From positions 1 to 18,878 of the forward strand of contig CAVIKF010000022.1 of NCBI GenBank assembly GCA_963643505.1: a DNA stretch of 18,878 bases. Reading direction: 5' to 3'. Under the pieces are notes generated by a model. That model worked only from the letters and a program-made list of their open reading frames with translations, was not told the origin of the DNA and made no database searches. Below are positions 14,912 through 18,878 of this stretch, piece by piece. Origin of the DNA: CAVEFW01 sp963643505 (GTDB lineage: Bacteria; Actinomycetota; Coriobacteriia; Coriobacteriales; Eggerthellaceae). The stretch's first letter is position 1. Every line of letters begins with the position of its first letter. Both the position numbers and the translations under genes were made by a program.

Positions 14912-15036
14912 CTCGCTAGCGGGTGATGCGGCGATTGGGGCTTACATGCGTGAGAGTGCTTGCGCATAGGGGGATTGTGCGTGTGATAGTGCTTGCGCCT
15001 GTCAGACTGAGGTTGCTCGCTAGCGGGTGATGCGGC
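14912..15036. repeat. Duplicated 3' end of the metallo-hydrolase gene
   Basis: A perfect 21-bp sequence containing the stop codon of the metallo-hydrolase gene (15016-15036) occurs again 104 bp away at 14912-14932. Between them, TGCGTGAGAGTGCTTGCGC (14947-14965) has a near copy at 14978-14998. The spacer between the two minus-strand genes (14824-15019) is otherwise without a gene. Confidence 0.7.
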
Positions 15037-16075
15037 TTGAGGATTCGTAGGTAAGGGTTGTGCCGTCGGAAGTAAACGTGATGGAGCCGATCTCGTCGGT
15101 GCGCAAGATTTCGGCGCCGACGTTGGCGAGCCGTTCGAGCGTGGTGTCCGCGGGGTGACCGTAGGAGTTTTTCCCGACGGAGATCACGGCGTAGGTCGGC
15201 GCGACTGTCTTGAGGAACACGTCGGTTGAGGCGTTCTTCGAGCCGTGGTGGCTGACCTTGAGCACGTCGGCCTTGAGGTCGGAGTGGGCATAGACCATGG
15301 CGCTTTCGGACTCCTCTTCGGCATCGCCTGTGAGTAGGAACGACGTCTCGCCAAAGTCGATGCGGCACACAAGTGAGGTGTCGTTGTCGTCGGAGAAGGA
15401 GCGTGCGGGGCCTACGAAGGTCACCGTCGCGCAGCCGAGCACGAACGAGTCGCCTACTTGGGGAACCTTGAGCGGGCACCCTTTCTGGTCGAGGTATTTG
15501 ACTATGGAGTTGAACGTCTTCGTGTCGGCTTCGGTGACCGAGCAATAGCAAACGCCGGCATCGGCAAAGTTCAGCGCGCCAGAGATGCCGCCGATGTGGT
15601 CGGCATCGGAGTGGGTCGCGATGATAGCGTCGAGGGAGGTGATGCCGAGAGTCTTGAGAATCGCGTAGACCTTGGAGGATTGCTTTGCGGGGCCGCCGTC
15701 GATGAGTAGGTGGTGGCCGTTGCATGAGACCAACGTGCAGTCGCCCTGGCCGACGTCGATGAAGCGGACGAGCAGTTCGCCCTCGGCGGGTGAGAGGTTG
15801 CGTTGGGATGCGTCGGCGGTTGCGGGTGTGGCTGCGCGTGCGTCGGCTGCGATTGCGCCTGAGGCTGCATCGGTTGCTGAGGAGGCGTTGTTCCCGGTGG
15901 CATTTGTTGTGGAAGCGGAGGCGCTTTCCGTTGTGGCGTTTTCGCTGTTCGCAGGGTTGTTGACGTCGTTTGCCCCCGTGCTTCCCATGCATCCACTAAG
16001 AGCAAGGAGCGCCACAAGACACAACGCTACAAGCACCATCGATGTTATCGCGCGTATGTGCTTGCTGTGTTTCAC
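15020..16075 (-). CDS. ComEC-type metallo-beta-lactamase-fold lipoprotein
   Basis: The 351-residue lipoprotein starts with GTG (GAGG just upstream) and has the lipobox LSGC (Cys 29). A Ser/Thr/Ala/Asn-rich linker (about 31-97) leads to a metallo-beta-lactamase domain at about 100-345. The metal motif HSDADH is at 155-160, with a further Asp 251 (LLTGDAE), SHHGS (275-279) and His 307 (NSYGHP). The VRFIDVGQGDCTLV start and the SHHGS...YGHP pattern are typical of the hydrolase domain of ComEC/Rec2 DNA-uptake proteins and their free-standing secreted relatives, which are thought to act on nucleic acids or phosphodiesters. The ComEC membrane channel is absent, so this is not a competence protein by itself. 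Confidence 0.88.
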   Translation of the reverse strand: MKHSKHIRAITSMVLVALCLVALLALSGCMGSTGANDVNNPANSENATTESASASTTNATGNNASSATDAASGAIAADARAATPATADASQRNLSPAEGELLVRFIDVGQGDCTLVSCNGHHLLIDGGPAKQSSKVYAILKTLGITSLDAIIATHSDADHIGGISGALNFADAGVCYCSVTEADTKTFNSIVKYLDQKGCPLKVPQVGDSFVLGCATVTFVGPARSFSDDNDTSLVCRIDFGETSFLLTGDAEEESESAMVYAHSDLKADVLKVSHHGSKNASTDVFLKTVAPTYAVISVGKNSYGHPADTTLERLANVGAEILRTDEIGSITFTSDGTTLTYESSSRITR

Positions 16076-16365
16076 CTCGTCACCTCGTCATCGTGTTACC
16101 ATGTCACCTCGGGGCCCTCGCATCCTCGCATCCGCTCGGCATCCTCGTCACCTTGCCGCCTCGGGGTCCTCGCATCCTCGCATCCAACGCTTGCTGATAT
16201 CTTGCCCTATTCTACCCGTTAAACCTTGATGGCACATACGACCTGTGGAATTCGACGGTTTTCGGGTTTCGCGGGTCTCGTTTGCCTCGCGTCCCTTATC
16301 CTTATTCTGGGATCCGGGGATTCGCAAGAGAGCCTGGGAAACTCAAAAGAAGGAGATAGCTTTCC
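16076..16365. other. 290-bp divergent spacer between the metallo-hydrolase gene and asnS
   Basis: It carries the promoters of both genes but no gene and no T-box specifier/antiterminator of the kind often found before tRNA-synthetase genes. The half near the hydrolase gene is occupied by CCTCG-rich repeats listed separately. Confidence 0.5.
16107..16185. repeat. 27-bp direct repeat, 52-bp period
   Basis: A 27-bp sequence beginning CCTCGGGG and ending CTCGCATCC occurs at 16107-16133 and 16159-16185 with one mismatch. Shorter CACCTCGTCA words lie between and before the copies. It is probably slippage-derived. Confidence 0.75.
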
Positions 16366-17769
16366 ATGAAACGCACCCGAATTGCAACGCTGTTCGCCGA
16401 CGCAGAGTTTTTTGGCGGCCGTACCGTGACCGTGGCGGGGTGGGTCCGCTCCGTCCGCGACATGAAGAACCTCGGCTTTGTGACCATCAACGATGGCAGC
16501 TGCTTCAAGGACCTGCAGGTCGTCATGGGTCGCGACGCGATTGCCAATTTCGACGAGGTTGCCCACACCAACGTCGGCGCTTCGGTGAACGTGGTCGGCG
16601 AGGTCAAGCTCACACCCGAGGCGCAACAGCCTCTTGAGTTGACCGCGTGCGAGATCGTCATCGAGGGTGCCTCCGCGCCGGATTATCCGTTGCAAAAGAA
16701 GCGCACGACCGTGGAGTTTCTCCGTACCCAACAACACCTCCGCCCCCGTACGAATCTGTTCCGTGCGGTGTTCCGCGTGCGTTCAACCGCGGCGTTTGCG
16801 ATTCACCGCTTTCTGCAGGAGCGTGGGTTTGTGTATGTGAACACGCCGATCATCACCGCCTCCGACGCCGAGGGTGCCGGTGAGATGTTGCGCGTCACGA
16901 CAATCGATCCGGCCAACCCGCCGCGAGACGACAAGGGTGATATTGACTACACGCAGGATTTTTTCGGGCGCCCGGTGAACCTGACCGTGTCTGGCCAGCT
17001 CAACCTTGAGAACTTTGCCGAAAGTCTCGGTGATGTCTACACCTTTGGCCCGACGTTCAGAGCTGAGAATTCCAACACGCCCCGTCATGCCGCGGAGTTT
17101 TGGATGGTCGAGCTTGAGATGGCGTTTGCGGACCTGTCCGACGACATGGACATCGCCGAGGAGATGCTCAAGTACGTTATCAGCTACGTCATGCGCGCAT
17201 GTCCTGACGAGATGGTGATGCTCAATCGCTTTGTCGACAAGGGTCTGCTCGAGCGTTTGGAACACGTCGTTGCGAGCGACTTTGCGCGCGTGAGCTACAC
17301 GGATGCGATTGCTATCTTGGAAGAGGCTGTCGGCGCCGGGACGAGGTTCGAGTACCCGGTGAGTTGGGGCATCGACTTGCAAACGGAGCACGAGCGCTTC
17401 CTTGCCGAGCAACATTTCGGCCGGCCGACGTTCGTTTACGATTACCCGGTCGAAATCAAGGCGTTCTACATGCGCCTCAATGACGACGGCAAGACCGTCG
17501 CCGCGGCGGATTGCCTCTTTCCTGGGGTCGGAGAGCTTGTCGGTGGGTCCCAGCGCGAGGAGCGCCTCGACGTGCTTGAGCGTCGTATCGCCGAACTTGG
17601 AATGGATGCGGAACAGTATCGCTACTACTGCGATTTGCGCCGATATGGCACGTGCGCGCATGCGGGCTTTGGCCTTGGCTTCGAGCGTCTCGTGATGTAT
17701 CTCACGGGCGTGGGCAACATCCGCGACGTCATACCGCACCCCCGCACCGTGGGCAACGCCGACTTCTAG
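16366..17769 (+). CDS. asnS: Asparaginyl-tRNA synthetase
   Basis: This is a class IIb aminoacyl-tRNA synthetase that charges tRNA-Asn in the cytoplasm. The 467-residue length is usual for the family. An N-terminal OB-fold anticodon-binding domain (about 15-105: VTVAGWVRSVRDMKNLGFV) is followed by the catalytic core: motif 1 region (RVRSTAAFAIHRFLQERGFVYV), motif 2 FRAENSNTPRHAAEFWMVELE and motif 3 GLGFERLVMYLTGVGNIRDV. The EFWMVELE and DVIPHPRT forms fit AsnRS rather than AspRS. AAGGAG precedes the ATG. The gene is complete and followed by the right-hand fold-back repeat. Confidence 0.97.
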   Translation: MKRTRIATLFADAEFFGGRTVTVAGWVRSVRDMKNLGFVTINDGSCFKDLQVVMGRDAIANFDEVAHTNVGASVNVVGEVKLTPEAQQPLELTACEIVIEGASAPDYPLQKKRTTVEFLRTQQHLRPRTNLFRAVFRVRSTAAFAIHRFLQERGFVYVNTPIITASDAEGAGEMLRVTTIDPANPPRDDKGDIDYTQDFFGRPVNLTVSGQLNLENFAESLGDVYTFGPTFRAENSNTPRHAAEFWMVELEMAFADLSDDMDIAEEMLKYVISYVMRACPDEMVMLNRFVDKGLLERLEHVVASDFARVSYTDAIAILEEAVGAGTRFEYPVSWGIDLQTEHERFLAEQHFGRPTFVYDYPVEIKAFYMRLNDDGKTVAAADCLFPGVGELVGGSQREERLDVLERRIAELGMDAEQYRYYCDLRRYGTCAHAGFGLGFERLVMYLTGVGNIRDVIPHPRTVGNADF

Positions 17770-17792
17770 CCGTTGGTTGCTTGGCAGGCGCT

Positions 17793-17923
17793 GTGCCATG
17801 TGACAGGTGCCATGTGACAGGTGCCAGGTGGTTGTCATGACCTGACAGTCACCATGACAGTCACCAGGTGGTTGTCAGGTTGCACTTTGATATGACATAT
17901 GACAGGCACCTGGCACCTGTCAT
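17793..17923. repeat. Fold-back (REP/MITE-like) repeat element, right copy
   Basis: A 14-bp unit GTGCCATGTGACAG is repeated in tandem (17793-17806, 17807-17820) and a third copy is cut short. TGACAGGTGCC (17815-17825) and GGCACCTGTCA (17912-17922) form 11-bp inverted ends. ATGACAGG-N9-CCTGTCAT (17899-17923) is the same palindrome seen at 67-91 and 185-207. CCAGGTGGTTGTCA also occurs twice inside. It belongs to the same family as the left element. Confidence 0.7.
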
Positions 17924-17964
17924 GAGTGAAAGCGCTGTGGTCTGCGCGCCAATCGGCTTCGGGC

Positions 17965-17973
17965 TGATATAAT
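17965..17973 (+). promoter_or_regulatory. Extended -10 promoter of the topoisomerase gene
   Basis: TG-A-TATAAT is a perfect -10 with the extended TG. No good -35 lies 17 bp upstream. It stands 78 bp before the start codon, just beyond the repeat element. Confidence 0.6.
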
Positions 17974-18050
17974 TAGAAGGCTTGTGTTCGGGCCCGACCG
18001 GGTCGTCGCAAGTGCCACCACCATAAACACACCAGGAGATATGCACAAAT

Positions 18051-18878
18051 ATGGCAACATCTAAGGCTACCTACGGCAACGACTCGATTCGCCAGCTCAA
18101 AGACGAGCAACGCGTGCGCCTACGTCCTGCCGTCATCTTCGGATCCGACGGCCTCGACGGCTGCGAGCACGCGGTGTTCGAGATTCTTTCCAATTCCGTC
18201 GACGAGGCCCGCCAAGGCTACGGTGACCTGATCACTCTCACTGTTTTTAAGGACGGCTGCATCCAAGTCGAGGACAACGGCCGCGGATGCCCCCTTGATT
18301 GGAACCCCGCCGAGAAGCGATTCAACTGGGAGTTGGTTTTTTGCGAGCTTTATGCTGGGGGCAAATACGACAACAACCAAGGTGGCGACTACGACTACTC
18401 CCTTGGCACCAACGGCTTGGGTTCCTGCGCGACCCAGTATGCTTCCGAGTTCATGGACGTCACCGTGTGGCGCGAGGGCAACAAGTACGACCTGCACTTT
18501 AAGAAAGGCAAGGTCATCGGCACCAAGAAGAAGGCGCTCCACATCGAACCCACCGACGAGCGTCGCACGGGTACCACGATCAAGTGGCGCCCTGACCTCG
18601 AGGTTTTTACCGCTATCGACATCCCTACCGAATGGTTCGAGGAGACCTTGCGCCGTCAGGCTGTTGTCAACGCCAACGTGCGCTTCCGCCTGAAGATTGA
18701 GGGTGCGCCGCCCTTGGATATCTCGGAGGGGGAGGGCAAGCCTACGACCGACAAGACCGCTCCTGCGACTGGCGTGACCACACCTGTGGCCCCCGTCACG
18801 CCCGCCGCCGCGACCACGCCCGCACTTGCTGACGCCGCCGCGACCCCCGACGCCCCCGCCACTCCCGTCCCCGCCGCG
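18051..18878 (+). CDS. Type IIA topoisomerase B subunit (GyrB/ParE), 5' part
   Basis: The first 276 codons of an ATP-driven DNA topoisomerase subunit are present; the rest lies beyond the window. The GHKL ATPase motifs are clear: FEILSNSVDEA (43-53, Mg-binding Asn 48), DNGRG (75-79), the ATP lid GTNGLGS (119-125) and the RRTGTTIKWRPD strand (171-182). The form WNPAEKRFNWELVFCELYAGGKYD differs from canonical GyrB, so it may be a ParE or a GyrB-like paralogue. From residue 224 to the window edge the transducer region is interrupted by a Pro/Ala/Thr-rich stretch without structure. The ATG at 18051 is preferred to the one at 18041, which is in another frame; AGGAG lies at 18034-18038. Confidence 0.9.
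   Translation, partial: MATSKATYGNDSIRQLKDEQRVRLRPAVIFGSDGLDGCEHAVFEILSNSVDEARQGYGDLITLTVFKDGCIQVEDNGRGCPLDWNPAEKRFNWELVFCELYAGGKYDNNQGGDYDYSLGTNGLGSCATQYASEFMDVTVWREGNKYDLHFKKGKVIGTKKKALHIEPTDERRTGTTIKWRPDLEVFTAIDIPTEWFEETLRRQAVVNANVRFRLKIEGAPPLDISEGEGKPTTDKTAPATGVTTPVAPVTPAAATTPALADAAATPDAPATPVPAA

Noticed and set aside
16076..16365. T-box leader before asnS
   Set aside because: No conserved T-box antiterminator sequence or terminator was found; only CCTCG repeats and an ordinary ribosome site.

Overview
The window is 18.9 kb of GC-rich, gene-dense bacterial chromosome. The gene set suggests a high-GC, largely anaerobic Gram-positive actinobacterium, possibly of the class Coriobacteriia. 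The clues are several lipoproteins with clear lipoboxes, a fused CydD-CydC exporter, an AsnRS next to a GyrB/ParE-type topoisomerase subunit, and frequent alanine/glycine-rich insertions. This placement is an inference from gene style, not from a marker gene search.

Layout. (1) 1-410: the last codons of an unidentified gene, a small fold-back repeat element, and a headless fragment of a Bax-inhibitor-1 family gene. (2) 411-11508: an iron and redox locus. apbE (minus strand) diverges from efeU-efeO-efeB. These are followed on the same strand by an exported FMN-binding protein, a NapH-like membrane polyferredoxin and a 1454-residue fused CydDC-type ABC exporter. (3) 11767-12156: a small DtxR/MntR-type repressor. 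Its promoter carries the same 16-bp GTTAN-N6-NTAAC dyad seen two or three times in the apbE/efeU intergenic region. (4) 12542-14301: a two-gene cell-envelope module, a zinc-ribbon/YARHG membrane protein and an amidase lipoprotein, flanked by partial copies of the neighbouring genes' 3' ends. (5) Minus strand: a half-size EamA transporter and a ComEC-type metallo-beta-lactamase lipoprotein. (6) Plus strand: asnS, a second fold-back repeat element, and the first 276 codons of a type IIA topoisomerase B subunit that runs off the window.

How the genes may work together. EfeU is the membrane iron permease, EfeO the lipid-anchored cupredoxin/M75 partner and EfeB the exported haem peroxidase. The FMN-binding protein carries the motif modified by ApbE. 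The NapH-like protein has two 4Fe-4S motifs and could move electrons across the membrane to that flavin. The most interesting reading is a ferric-iron uptake system with its own flavin/Fe-S electron supply, similar in logic to the FtrABCD and P19 systems but built from EfeUOB, under a DtxR-like regulator whose usual metal ligands look lost. No CRISPR array, tRNA, rRNA or complete insertion sequence was seen.
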